Positions 1-7,441 of a stretch of DNA of 28,643 nucleotides are shown one piece after another. The DNA comes from JAVBNC01 sp031551765 (GTDB lineage Bacteria; Desulfobacterota; Desulfovibrionia; Desulfovibrionales; Desulfovibrionaceae). A program made the position numbers and the translations under genes. The notes beneath the pieces were generated by a model, which saw nothing but the letters and a program-made list of their open reading frames with translations, searched no databases and was not told where the DNA came from. Each line of letters begins with the position of its first letter. The stretch's first letter is position 1. The stretch covers positions 1 to 28,643 of the forward strand of contig JAVBNC010000051.1 of assembly GCA_031551765.1 (NCBI GenBank), read 5' to 3'.

Positions 1-1035
1 CCGGACAGGCCTCGGCGGCCGGGTCCGGCATCGGACGTTCCGGCGGGAGCACACGGAACTTTTGGCAGACATGGTCTGCTGACCGGCATGAGGCGGGCGG
101 AATCCGTCTGCATGGCCGGTAATCATCCTGATTTCCATAACATCCAAATCTGTATCCTCAAAAAGCCTGGATATGGCCTCATGGCGTAAGTCATGGAAGT
201 GAAGGTCTTTTATCTCAGCTCTGGCGCAAGCGTCACGCATCATGCCGGTGATGCCGTTGATGGTGTAGCCAAAAACGTTGTCTTTATTGGCCCCCTCGTC
301 CCGGCGCGGAATTTCTTTCAAGATAGCTACGGCTGCTGGTGAAAGAGGCACCGTTCTGGGTTCGCCATTTTTGGTTGTGGGCAGAAAGAGAGTATGCCGC
401 TTCATATCCACCTGTTCCCAGGACAGAGAGGCCAACTCTTCGCGGCGCATGGCAGACTCCAGAGCAAAGCGTATGACGCGCTGGAAGTTTTTTGACGTGG
501 ATTCCAGAAGCTTTTTCTCTTCGCCTTTTTCCAAGCGTCGAGTTCGCCCCTGTGGAAGTTTGGGCTTGATGATGTTTTTGACCGGGTTTTGTAATCCTTC
601 CATGCCCCAATTGGCGCGGGCCACTTCGTAGAGCCGGGAAATCATTGCCAAATCTCTATCTATGGTGTGCGGAGAGCGCCCTTGTTCTTCCCGCATCTTT
701 ACGAAAGCGACAAGGTCGCTGCCGCGCAGAGCAACCAACGATTTGAGGGCAAAAGGGTATTCCATAAGCCGCGTGGCGCGTACTTTTTCCTTTTGCACAT
801 GTTTGAGGCTCTTTTCGATATATTCTGGAATGTACCGCTCCAAGGCTTCTTTTAAGCTGGTGCGCTCGGCTTCCTTTTGGGAAATGAAAGCGCCGCCGTC
901 CATTTCCTTCTCCACCCCGCGTGCCCATTTCTCGGCATCAGCCTTGAGCTCAAAGGTCTTGCACTGGATAGGATGGCCTTTGCGCCGGACACGGACTTCC
1001 CACTGAAAATCACCGCGTTTACGAATGGTTGCCAT
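1..1035 (-). pseudogene. Tyrosine-type site-specific integrase, catalytic Tyr missing, open at left edge
   Basis: The minus frame from ATG 1035 stays open to the window edge (345 codons visible). It is preceded by a strong GGAGGAG ribosome site that begins in the stop region of the upstream gene (12-bp gap). The N-terminus (MATIRKRGDFQWEVRVRRKG) is the usual arm-binding start of phage/island integrases, and a SAM-like core-binding region follows. Catalytic residues visible are Arg197 (in SAMRREELASLSW), His281 and Arg284 (HDLRHEA), and His308 (ITGH). In this family the nucleophile Tyr lies about nine residues after that His. Here the sequence becomes ADGFRPPHAGQQ and no Tyr occurs before the edge. 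Base composition also shifts near 111-115, with the first ~110 bases markedly more GC-rich. I infer that the 3' end was replaced by unrelated DNA, so the enzyme is probably inactive. Family assignment is firm; the inactive status is moderately supported. Confidence 0.82.
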
Positions 1036-1047
1036 GATACTCCTCCA

Positions 1048-1617
1048 TTATGGGACAAGAAACTCGTAGCCTTCGGATTCTGACTGTTCATTGGCTTCCC
1101 ACCATGTTGCAGCACCAATGCTAGATATGCGCATAACGTGTGATTGGTTAAGATGAGAGCATAATAAACCCTGGTTAATCAGATAATTAATGCTCACATC
1201 ACCCCAAGCGTGATTCTTCTCCTGAACAATTTCTCCATCAATTTCCCAGCAAAGCACCCATTCTGGTTTCCCTGTCCTGGGATTGGGTCTGCGCCAAAGG
1301 CCATAGTCAATATGGGGCTTCTTATTGGGCGGAAAACCCAGTACAGCGAGACAAATGGAATAGAATGCTGCCCGAGGGCGGGATTTAATCAGGCTCCATG
1401 CGATAGCATCTGACCTTTTAGGGGCAGACACGCTAGGCGGGCCTTCTCTTTCTTCCTTTTTCCCGCGTTGATAGGCTTTCTCTAGTTCACGGGATATAAG
1501 CTGCGCTGTGTCTAAGCGTGTGCCTTGAGTTTTGCTCCTCCGATCCCTTTGAAGGATACCTTGGGCCAATTCATGAAACTCCGCTTTCCTTATCTGGTCA
1601 TAATAGGTGTCAGGCAT
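1048..1617 (-). CDS. Hypothetical protein upstream of the integrase
   Basis: This 189-residue protein begins MPDTYYDQIRKAEFHELAQG. I chose ATG 1617 rather than an upstream ATG at 1650 because GGGAGGAG lies immediately upstream at good spacing. The upstream start would place the initiation region inside a repeat cluster. The protein is charged, with a basic/acidic helix-rich first third and a Trp-rich second half (GLWRRPNPRTGKPEW). It has no signal peptide or membrane segment. I do not recognise a family. It ends 12 bp before the integrase start and shares its strand, so the two are probably one transcript. A role in the element's excision or regulation is possible from context only. Its codon use and GC are lower than those of the catabolic genes to the right, which fits acquired DNA. 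Confidence 0.7.
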   Translation of the reverse strand: MPDTYYDQIRKAEFHELAQGILQRDRRSKTQGTRLDTAQLISRELEKAYQRGKKEEREGPPSVSAPKRSDAIAWSLIKSRPRAAFYSICLAVLGFPPNKKPHIDYGLWRRPNPRTGKPEWVLCWEIDGEIVQEKNHAWGDVSINYLINQGLLCSHLNQSHVMRISSIGAATWWEANEQSESEGYEFLVP

Positions 1618-1664
1618 TTTTTGCTCCTCCCTTGAAATCCACTGGAGCAAAATTGGAGCAAAAA
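1618..1664 (-). promoter_or_regulatory. Repeat arms able to sequester a ribosome binding site
   Basis: On the plus strand GGAGCAAAA occurs at 1644-1652 and GGAGCAAAAA at 1655-1664, exactly 11 bp (one helical turn) apart. The complementary TTTTTGCTCC is at 1618-1627, directly against the ATG at 1617 and overlapping its Shine-Dalgarno. In the minus-strand mRNA either upstream copy could pair with the ribosome site (10 perfect pairs for the distal copy, 9 for the proximal). A perfect dyad, GTCAA-A-TTGAC, follows at 1665-1675. The repeats could instead be binding sites for a recombination-directionality factor or repressor. Confidence 0.45.
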
Positions 1665-1678
1665 GTCAAATTGACGCA

Positions 1679-1726
1679 AAAAACGCCAAATTAGCAATTT
1701 TATTTTTATGCTAATTTGGCGTTTTT
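1679..1726. terminator. 18-bp perfect inverted repeat, bidirectional terminator-like
   Basis: The left arm is 1679-1696 and the right arm 1709-1726, 18/18 complementary, with a 12-nt AT-only loop. The arms end in A5 and T5 tracts, so each strand reads as a stem followed by a U-run, the form of a bidirectional intrinsic terminator. It separates the integrase transcript from the tRNA fragment and the carrier operon. The core stem is only moderately GC-rich, so an operator or integrase-arm role is also possible. Confidence 0.55.
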
Positions 1727-1771
1727 ATTAATTTTATTTTGTATTCTTCTTGGCGTCCTTTTTAACCATCA

Positions 1772-1815
1772 ACGGTTTTCAAGACTGCCGCTATCAACCG
1801 CTCAGCCATCCCTCC
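1772..1815 (-). pseudogene. 5' half of tRNA-Ser(UGA), cut at the anticodon loop: probable attachment site
   Basis: Read on the minus strand from 1815, the sequence gives acceptor strand GGAGGGA, then TG. The D arm follows with the 3-bp GCT/AGC stem typical of tRNA-Ser. Next come anticodon 5' stem GCAGT and loop CTTGAAA, with anticodon TGA. After the loop the 3' stem no longer pairs properly (an A·C mismatch and a G·U). There is no long variable arm, T arm or acceptor 3' strand; AT-rich element DNA follows. Tyrosine integrases commonly use the tRNA anticodon loop as the crossover site, and an integrase gene lies ~740 bp away in the same orientation. I read this as the chromosome/element junction. 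No 3' half is visible in the window. Confidence 0.6.
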
Positions 1816-1899
1816 GCGAAGGCGGCATAAAAGCCGTGCCACGGGCTGTGTGTACGGCATTGGCGCGAACAATTCAAGCGGCGGGGGTCCGCAAAAGCC

Positions 1900-2109
1900 T
1901 TACGACTTCACTATAGCGGCCAGAACGCCGGCCGCGCCCCATACCGCGAAGGCCGTTGTGGTCAGAAAGGCGCTGCCGTTCACTCCGCCGTTGTACCCCA
2001 GCACAAAACCCGCCAGGATAAGGCCGAAGGATATTTTCAGCAGCAGGGGCCGCTTGCTTTTACGCCATGCGAACGCGCTTTGCGCGGGAGTTTTGCTGTC
2101 GGTCGTCAT
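1900..2109 (-). CDS. Small two-helix membrane protein
   Basis: This 69-residue protein starts at ATG 2109, after GGAGGAAC at good spacing. The N-terminal ~25 residues are hydrophilic and basic. Two hydrophobic segments follow: ISFGLILAGFVLGY and a second one around FLTTTAFAVWGAAGVLAAIV. The tail is very short (KS). Its gene begins 16 bp after the stop of the LldP-family carrier gene on the same strand, so the two are almost certainly co-transcribed. I do not recognise the family. An accessory or stabilising subunit of the carrier is a possibility that rests on position alone. Confidence 0.72.
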   Translation of the reverse strand: MTTDSKTPAQSAFAWRKSKRPLLLKISFGLILAGFVLGYNGGVNGSAFLTTTAFAVWGAAGVLAAIVKS

Positions 2110-2125
2110 GTCCGTTCCTCCGGGT

Positions 2126-3673
2126 TCAGCTCAAAAACCAGACGGCCAGGCCCGTCAAAAGTATGCTGCACAGGCAGTATTTCGCCGTCATCTTCATCAC
2201 GTTGCCTTCCTGGCCGATCAGGCCCACGTTGGAAACGCCCATCATGATGGTGGAAGGCGCCACGGAAACCCCCAGCGAGCCGCCCACGGACTGGGCCGCC
2301 GCGAACAGCGTGCCGCTCTTGCCCAAAAGCAGCGCGGTTTCATACTGCAGCGCGCCGAACATGATGTTGGAGTTGGTGTTGCTGCCCGTGATGAAGGTGC
2401 CCAAGAGACCCACCACCGGGGCCAGCATGCCGTAGGAACTGTGGAAAATGCCGGCGCTGCCCGCCGCGATCATCTGGGTCATGCCGGAATCGATCATCAC
2501 CAGGGCCATCATGACCATCAGAAAAATGCCCACGCTCATGGGGATGCAGCGGTTGACCGTGGCCTTGGACGCCGCCCGGATAATCACCGGGCTCACGGAG
2601 GAAATCCGCACGTAAATGCAGTAGCCCAGCAGCGCGGAAATGACGAGCAGCGGCGCGGGGTGAGAAAAGAGCGGAATTTTGGAATAGGCCTTGGCCGCCG
2701 CCACGCTGTAGCCCAGGGCCGTTTGCACGGCGGGGTAGTCCAGGCCCAGGTAAAAGCCTTTCAGGGCCGACTTGATAGGCGGGATCTGCGCGATAATGGA
2801 AAGCGCGATGAGAATGAAATACGGCGAGCACATGACCACAAAGGAACGGCCGGGCTGACACTCTTCTGCCCCATCCTTTTTGCCGTTCTTGCCCTTGAGC
2901 GCGCTGAAGGCGATCAGCACCGCGCAGCCGCCCATGGCCGCGATAAGCGTGGCCAGCTGGGCCGCGCCGATCAGGTTCATCAGCCACAGCCCGGCGGTCA
3001 TGGCCGTGCCCGCCGTTACGATGTAGACGAAACCCTGGCGCACCGCGGCCATACCGCCGTAAATGTGCGCCACCCAGAACCCCGTGGTGTAAATGGGGAT
3101 AGCGAACAACAGCGCCATGACCGGGCCGATGACCTCGCCGGGAATGCCCGTCACCAGCTGAATGGCGATATAAGACGACCCCATGGAGCCGAAGCTGATG
3201 GACCAGGAATGCCCCACCAGGCAGGCGGCCACGGCGGTAATGGGCTTGTAGCCCATAATGACCATAAACGGCGCCACCACGGCCACGGGCACCCCGAAAC
3301 CGGCCAGGCCCTGCAGGACGGAGGTGAAGCCCCAGGCAAAAAGCAGGCAGCGCAACAGACCGTCGTTAGTCACCCTTTCCAGGGTGTTGCCGATAACCTT
3401 GATGGCTCCGGCCCCGTCCGCGATATTGTACAAAAACACCGCGCCCCAGATAATGAGCAGCACGAAAATGGACAGGCTCACGCCCTTGCTGCTGGCCAGC
3501 ACCAGCAGGCGCGAACCGGCCCCGAAAAACATGAAGGCGATCAGCATGGCCAGTATCCAGGCCAGCGCGCCCGCCTTGGCCGCTTCCCATTTCATGAACA
3601 GAATGCCGCCCAGCAGCAGCAGAACCGGCAGCATGGCCAGCAGCCAGTTGGTCAGGGAGAGATCCATTTTCAC
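2126..3673 (-). CDS. L-lactate permease family (LldP/LctP) organic acid transporter
   Basis: The product is 515 residues, close to the ~550 usual for the LctP family of proton-coupled lactate/glycolate carriers in the inner membrane. It is hydrophobic throughout, with about a dozen membrane segments. Recognisable family stretches include GLAGFGVPVAVVAPFMVIMG, GHSWSISFGSMGSSYIAI, and the C-terminal FITGSNTNSNIMFGALQ and SVGGSLGVSVAP. GTG 3673 is the likely start because GGGGAAG lies 7 nt upstream; ATG 3667 is the alternative. The gene lies downstream of, and on the same strand as, the enolase-superfamily and lyase genes, but the divergent DUF2007 gene interrupts, so it probably has its own promoter in 3674-3914. 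Transport of a hydroxy acid is expected. The real substrate may be that of the neighbouring enzymes rather than lactate, so I give no symbol. Confidence 0.88.
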   Translation of the reverse strand: MKMDLSLTNWLLAMLPVLLLLGGILFMKWEAAKAGALAWILAMLIAFMFFGAGSRLLVLASSKGVSLSIFVLLIIWGAVFLYNIADGAGAIKVIGNTLERVTNDGLLRCLLFAWGFTSVLQGLAGFGVPVAVVAPFMVIMGYKPITAVAACLVGHSWSISFGSMGSSYIAIQLVTGIPGEVIGPVMALLFAIPIYTTGFWVAHIYGGMAAVRQGFVYIVTAGTAMTAGLWLMNLIGAAQLATLIAAMGGCAVLIAFSALKGKNGKKDGAEECQPGRSFVVMCSPYFILIALSIIAQIPPIKSALKGFYLGLDYPAVQTALGYSVAAAKAYSKIPLFSHPAPLLVISALLGYCIYVRISSVSPVIIRAASKATVNRCIPMSVGIFLMVMMALVMIDSGMTQMIAAGSAGIFHSSYGMLAPVVGLLGTFITGSNTNSNIMFGALQYETALLLGKSGTLFAAAQSVGGSLGVSVAPSTIMMGVSNVGLIGQEGNVMKMTAKYCLCSILLTGLAVWFLS

Positions 3674-3914
3674 GCCGCTTCCCCTTCGATAAATCGTCTT
3701 GCGGAAAAAGATACGGGCAACCCCGCCACGCGGCCGCGAGGCCTTTAGCGTTCGCGGCAGACGGACCGCGCGGGATATTGTCGACCGTCCAAGCAGCCCC
3801 TAGCATAGCGCCGCCCGCCTTGTCCAGACGTGGTTTTGCGAGGCATGCGCTCTCAATTGACTTTGCCGCCGGACTGGCTCAGGCTGAAATAATACACGCG
3901 CAAAAGGTGCCCTC

Positions 3915-4361
3915 ATGCCCAAGCTTGTCACCCTGCTCAGCTGCGACGATCTGTCCATGGCCTACATTGCCCGCTCCAAGCTGGAAGCCGCCGGCATCCC
4001 CTGCTTTCTCGCCAACGAGTATCTGGCGGGCGTCAACAGGTTATACTCCCCGGCAGTGGGAGGCGTGGAGTTGCAAGTGCTGGAGCGCGACGTGCCGGAG
4101 GCCTTGGCGCTGCTTACGGAAACGTCCGATCCGGACTTGGGATCGTCCCCCGGCGGGGAAGCCGAGACGGAACTCTCCCCTGAACCAGACACGGAGCCCG
4201 AGCAAGAAACCCCGGACGCCTGCCCCCACTGCGGCGCGCCGGAAAGCGAAGCCAGAAGCCTGGGGCACTCGCTTCTGGCCCTTTCCGTGTTCCTCGGTCT
4301 GCCGCTGCCGTTCAGGTTCAAATGGCGCCGCTGCAGGCACTGCGGGCACAAGTGGCGCTGA
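3915..4361 (+). CDS. DUF2007-type protein with C-terminal zinc ribbon
   Basis: This 148-residue protein starts at ATG 3915 behind AAGGTG. Residues 1-70 (LLSCDDLSMAYIARSKLEAAGIPCFLANE, then GGVELQVLERDVPEAL) match the small alpha-beta DUF2007 'putative signal transducing' fold. An acidic, Pro/Glu-rich linker follows. Then come a zinc-ribbon half CPHC (Cys103/Cys106), a short hydrophobic stretch (LLALSVFLGLPLPF) and a second half CRHC (Cys140/Cys143). The hydrophobic segment between the two cysteine pairs is odd: either it is a membrane anchor, or the ribbon folds around it. It is the only plus-strand gene inside the catabolic region. Function is unknown; the family is often found as a lone gene. 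Confidence 0.78.
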   Translation: MPKLVTLLSCDDLSMAYIARSKLEAAGIPCFLANEYLAGVNRLYSPAVGGVELQVLERDVPEALALLTETSDPDLGSSPGGEAETELSPEPDTEPEQETPDACPHCGAPESEARSLGHSLLALSVFLGLPLPFRFKWRRCRHCGHKWR

Positions 4362-4502
4362 GCGCGTTTATTCTGGGCGCGCCGGGTTCCCAACGGGACG
4401 GCGACAGGACAACGACGGGGAAAAAGCGGTCGTGTGACTGGTTTGCGACGGGTATTCGGCAACATTTCCCGCTTCATGACCGTCCTCATCACCGTGACGC
4501 GA

Positions 4503-4539
4503 CCGGGCGCGGCCCCTTGCGGAACCGCGCCCGGATTTT
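4503..4539 (+). terminator. Rho-independent terminator
   Basis: A 10-bp GC-only stem has arms at 4503-4512 and 4525-4534. A 12-nt loop separates them, and ATTTT follows on the plus strand. It ends the DUF2007 transcript ~140 bp after its stop. It also lies between convergent genes, but the minus-strand reading has no U-run after the stem. Confidence 0.6.
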
Positions 4540-4554
4540 CAATGCGGCAAACAC

Positions 4555-5706
4555 TCAGCTTCTGACCGTGTACTTATTGATAAATTCCCAGTTCAGCGGA
4601 ATGCCCAGGCCCGGCCCCTGGGGAACCTCCATCAGGCCGTCCTTGATCTTGAGCGGCTCGGCCATGATTTTACGCCACATGGGGTCGCGCTTCTCGTTGG
4701 CGAAAATCTCCACGGGCGCGGCCTTTTCCACCACCGAGAGCACCGTGACCGAGCCCTGCGGCTCCTCGTGGTGGCCCATGACCACGTTGTGCTTGGCCGC
4801 GAACGCCGCCACGCGCATCCAGCTGGTGATGCCGCCCACCAGGGTCATGTCCGTGTTCAGCTGGTCCACGGCCCCGTAGCGGATAAGGTCGCAGGTGCGG
4901 TATTCGGAAATGTCCCCCTGGCCGCTGACAATGGGAATTTTGGAGTCCTTGCGCACTTCCGCCAGGCCCGTCAGGCAGTCGTACCACTTCACCGGCTCTT
5001 CCAGCCAGGCCAGGCCCAGGCCACCCGCGTCGCGGCAGAATTTCTGGGCTTGCGACACGGTCCAGCCCTGGTTCACGTCCACGGCCAGGATAAAGTCCTT
5101 GCCCGCCGCTTTCCAGGCCGCTTCTATGCGGGCCACGTCCTGTTCAAAGGGCGCGGACCCCACTTTCATTTTCATGCCGCCCACGCCGTAGGCGCGCAAG
5201 CCCGCGGCCTCGTCGCCGGTGCCCTGCGGGTCGTTGGCGTGGTAGTAGCCGCCGATGCTGATGACCGGGATCTTGGTCCGCTTGGCCCCGCCCAGCAGTT
5301 CGTGCACGGGCTTGTTTTTCAGCTTGCCCAGGCCGTCCCACAGGGCCATGTCCACCAGGGACAGGGCCTGCTGCTGAATGCCGTGCAGGTGCATGTTCAG
5401 GTCCACCAGGCCCCGGAAGCCAAGCGGCAGGCGCATGTGCATCATTTCCTCGTGCACCTTGGCGATATCCTCGCGGCTGTCGATATCCCGGCCCACCAGC
5501 AGGTTCTTGAACTCCTTATTGATGGTCCCCACGATGCGGGCCTGGTCGCGGTCGTCGTCGCCGCCGTAGATTTCGCCCTTTGTCCCGTCCTCAAAGGTCA
5601 CCACAACAACGATGGTGACGCGGCTGGAAACCTGGAAGGTGCCGGCCTTGAAAACCTCTTCCAGGGGATAGTGCAGGGCTATGGCGTTCAGGTCCTTGAT
5701 ACGCAT
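4555..5706 (-). CDS. Enolase-superfamily enzyme, mandelate racemase-like subgroup
   Basis: The product is 383 residues, normal for the family: an N-terminal capping domain and a C-terminal (beta/alpha)7-beta barrel. Start ATG 5706 follows AAGGAG. Visible active-site elements are K179-x-K181 (GMKMKVG), D210-x-N212 (VDVNQGW), Glu236 (WLEEPV), Asp286 (NTDMTLVGG) and His312/His313 (MGHHEE). KxK plus a His-Asp pair is the mandelate-racemase-subgroup pattern: abstraction of the alpha proton of a carboxylate, with racemisation, epimerisation or dehydration as outcome. The third metal-ligand site, usually Glu, reads GQGD (Gln263-Gly-Asp265), so Asp265 may be the ligand. The substrate cannot be read from sequence. 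A MITE-like repeat sits directly upstream of its ribosome site. It is probably co-transcribed with the lyase at 5885-7267. Confidence 0.85.
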   Translation of the reverse strand: MRIKDLNAIALHYPLEEVFKAGTFQVSSRVTIVVVVTFEDGTKGEIYGGDDDRDQARIVGTINKEFKNLLVGRDIDSREDIAKVHEEMMHMRLPLGFRGLVDLNMHLHGIQQQALSLVDMALWDGLGKLKNKPVHELLGGAKRTKIPVISIGGYYHANDPQGTGDEAAGLRAYGVGGMKMKVGSAPFEQDVARIEAAWKAAGKDFILAVDVNQGWTVSQAQKFCRDAGGLGLAWLEEPVKWYDCLTGLAEVRKDSKIPIVSGQGDISEYRTCDLIRYGAVDQLNTDMTLVGGITSWMRVAAFAAKHNVVMGHHEEPQGSVTVLSVVEKAAPVEIFANEKRDPMWRKIMAEPLKIKDGLMEVPQGPGLGIPLNWEFINKYTVRS

Positions 5707-5716
5707 GGCAAGCTCC

Positions 5717-5871
5717 TTAGGGCTTGTCCATAAATAAGCGTATCGTGGCCGATTACTTCGTCAAAGGCCATTTTTGCTCCGGTCGAGTACCAGCGGAGTA
5801 CACTCCCTCCGCAAAAATGGCCTTTTCCTCGTTCTCGGCTCACGCTCCACTTATTTATGGACAAGCCCTTA
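5717..5871. mobile_element. MITE-like element with 19-bp terminal inverted repeats
   Basis: Perfect 19-bp terminal inverted repeats (GGGCTTGTCCATAAATAAG and its complement) lie at 5720-5738 and 5850-5868. They are flanked by TTA at 5717-5719 and 5869-5871, a possible 3-bp target duplication; a TA duplication is also possible. A second, inner inverted pair (15 bp) is at 5763-5777 and 5811-5825, so most of the 149 bp folds into a two-step hairpin. It has no coding capacity. It lies in the gap between the lyase stop and the enolase-superfamily ribosome site. There it would form a large mRNA hairpin that could attenuate or decouple expression. Confidence 0.6.
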
Positions 5872-5884
5872 GTTAGAGGTCCCG

Positions 5885-7267
5885 TTACATGTTCAGGTAT
5901 TGCGCGTCGGTCTTGGCGTGCTCCGCGCAGTAGAGCACGGTGTTCTCCACTTCCGTGGCCGACTGGCCCAGATACTTGCCGTAGTCCAGAATGGCTTCCA
6001 GCTCGTCCGCCGTGATGGCGGCCATGATCTGCGGGTTGTCCTTCAGCCGCTGCCGGAAGGGGTAGGCCGCGAAATCCGGATCCACGGTAAGGTCGTGCAG
6101 AATGTGGTGCGCGGTCTGCTTGCCCAGCTTGTCCGCCAGACGGAACATCACGGCTTCGGACAGCAGCACCCCGCCCAAGAGGTCCAGGTTGCGGGTGATG
6201 TTCTTTTCCTGGATGTCCAGGTTCTCGATAATGAAAATGACAGCTTCCAGCATGCGGCCCACGATCATGGTGGTTTCCGGCAGGGTGAGCAGGTCCGTGC
6301 GGTAGCAACGGGCGTCGCGCTCGTGCAGGGCGATCATGGCGCTGAACCCCACCTGGGCGTTGGCGTGCACGATACGCGCCTGCCCCACGGTCATTTCGCA
6401 GACCATGGCGTTGCGCTTGTGGGGCATGGTGGAAGAGCCCACGCTTTTCTTGGTCAGGGGCTCGTGCAGTTCGTGCACTTCGGTGCGGGACAGGACCAGG
6501 ACTTCGTTGGCGATGCGGCCCAGGTTCCCGGCCAGCACGGCCATGGAAGCCAGGTATTCCGCCGTGCCGTCCCGGGCCGTGGACCAGGAGGTGGGCGGCA
6601 CCCCCAGGCGCAGTTTGGCGGCCATGCCCCGCAGAACGGGGTAGGCGTTGTCCCCGAAACTAGCCAGGGTGCCCACCGCGCCGTGCATGGCTATCACAAA
6701 GCTGCGGCGGCTCATGTCCTTGACGCGCTCGATGCAGCGCCGCAGTTCCGCCGCCCAGTTGGCGAACTTGAGGCCCAAAGTGATGGGCAGGCCCTGCTGG
6801 TGATGGGTGCGGCCCGCCATGGGGAAGGAGGCGTACTTTTTCGCCAGGGTCAAAAGCGCCTTTTCCAGGCGCACCGCGTCGCGCAGCAGAATTTTGGTGG
6901 CGTCGCGTATGGCCAGCACCCCGCCGGTATCCACTATGTCCTGGGTGGTGGCGCCAAAGTGCACGTATTCGCCCAGGCCGTCCTTACAGCGCTTTTCCAC
7001 GGCCCGCACCAGGGGCACCAGCACGTGGCCCGTTTCGGCCAGATTCTTGGTCATGAACTCCCAGTCCAGCAGTTCCAGCTTGCAGCAGGCCACAATCTCA
7101 GCGGCCGCCTCTTTGGGGATCATGCCTATTTCGCCCTGCACCTGGGCCAGGGCCGCCTCGATATCCAGCCAGTACTGGAGCCGCTGCTTGTCTTCGAAAA
7201 TAGCGCGCAGTTCCTGGGTGCCCCAGCCTTTGTGGAAGAAGTCGGAATCAATGATTTGGGTAGCCAT
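5885..7267 (-). CDS. Aspartase/fumarase-superfamily lyase (CMLE/adenylosuccinate lyase-like)
   Basis: The product is 460 residues. ATG 7267 is chosen because AAGGAG lies just upstream; the reading frame extends to 7390 but has no ribosome site there. The superfamily signature GSSTMPHKRN is at 277-286, the flexible loop bearing the catalytic Ser. FGATTQDIVDTG (~105-115) and GRTHHQQG (~147) supply the other conserved regions. The TTQD and PHKRN forms resemble 3-carboxymuconate cycloisomerase, adenylosuccinate lyase and the aminopolycarboxylate (EDDS-type) lyases. Most members release fumarate by beta-elimination. With no purine, arginine or protocatechuate genes nearby, a catabolic C-N or C-O lyase is the better reading. 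A sigma-54 promoter precedes it and a sigma-54 activator gene lies upstream. Confidence 0.83.
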   Translation of the reverse strand: MATQIIDSDFFHKGWGTQELRAIFEDKQRLQYWLDIEAALAQVQGEIGMIPKEAAAEIVACCKLELLDWEFMTKNLAETGHVLVPLVRAVEKRCKDGLGEYVHFGATTQDIVDTGGVLAIRDATKILLRDAVRLEKALLTLAKKYASFPMAGRTHHQQGLPITLGLKFANWAAELRRCIERVKDMSRRSFVIAMHGAVGTLASFGDNAYPVLRGMAAKLRLGVPPTSWSTARDGTAEYLASMAVLAGNLGRIANEVLVLSRTEVHELHEPLTKKSVGSSTMPHKRNAMVCEMTVGQARIVHANAQVGFSAMIALHERDARCYRTDLLTLPETTMIVGRMLEAVIFIIENLDIQEKNITRNLDLLGGVLLSEAVMFRLADKLGKQTAHHILHDLTVDPDFAAYPFRQRLKDNPQIMAAITADELEAILDYGKYLGQSATEVENTVLYCAEHAKTDAQYLNM

Positions 7268-7349
7268 GCATAACTCCTTATAATGAAAGGATAATGAAAC
7301 AAGCATGGAAGATGGCGCTCCTGAAAAGAGAACACCATCCACCTTGCCT

Positions 7350-7365
7350 AGCAACGAATGTTCCA
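7350..7365 (-). promoter_or_regulatory. Sigma-54 (-24/-12) promoter of the lyase operon
   Basis: The minus strand reads TGGAAC-N5-TTGCT, against the consensus TGGCAC-N5-TTGCW. GG (7364-7363) and GC (7352-7351) have exactly the required 10-bp spacing. Transcription would start near 7340, giving a ~70-nt leader before ATG 7267. The gene just upstream encodes a sigma-54-dependent activator, which supports the call. Confidence 0.65.
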
Positions 7366-7441
7366 TTGCGACACGCTGTGGTGGAGGCACGGAATACTTA
7401 CGGAAAATGCTGCGTATGACTCAGAGGCTCTATCAAGGTCG

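Noticed and set aside
1850..3748. Long plus-strand reading frame (632 codons) opposite the carrier gene
   Set aside because: Composition is His/Arg/Gln-rich with no recognisable domain; it mirrors the LldP-family gene, whose membrane segments and family motifs are clear.
3820..3850. Possible sigma-54 promoter before the carrier gene (CGGGCG-N5-ATGCT, minus strand)
   Set aside because: The GG/GC spacing fits, but the hexamers are poor and lie in very GC-rich DNA, so chance is likely.
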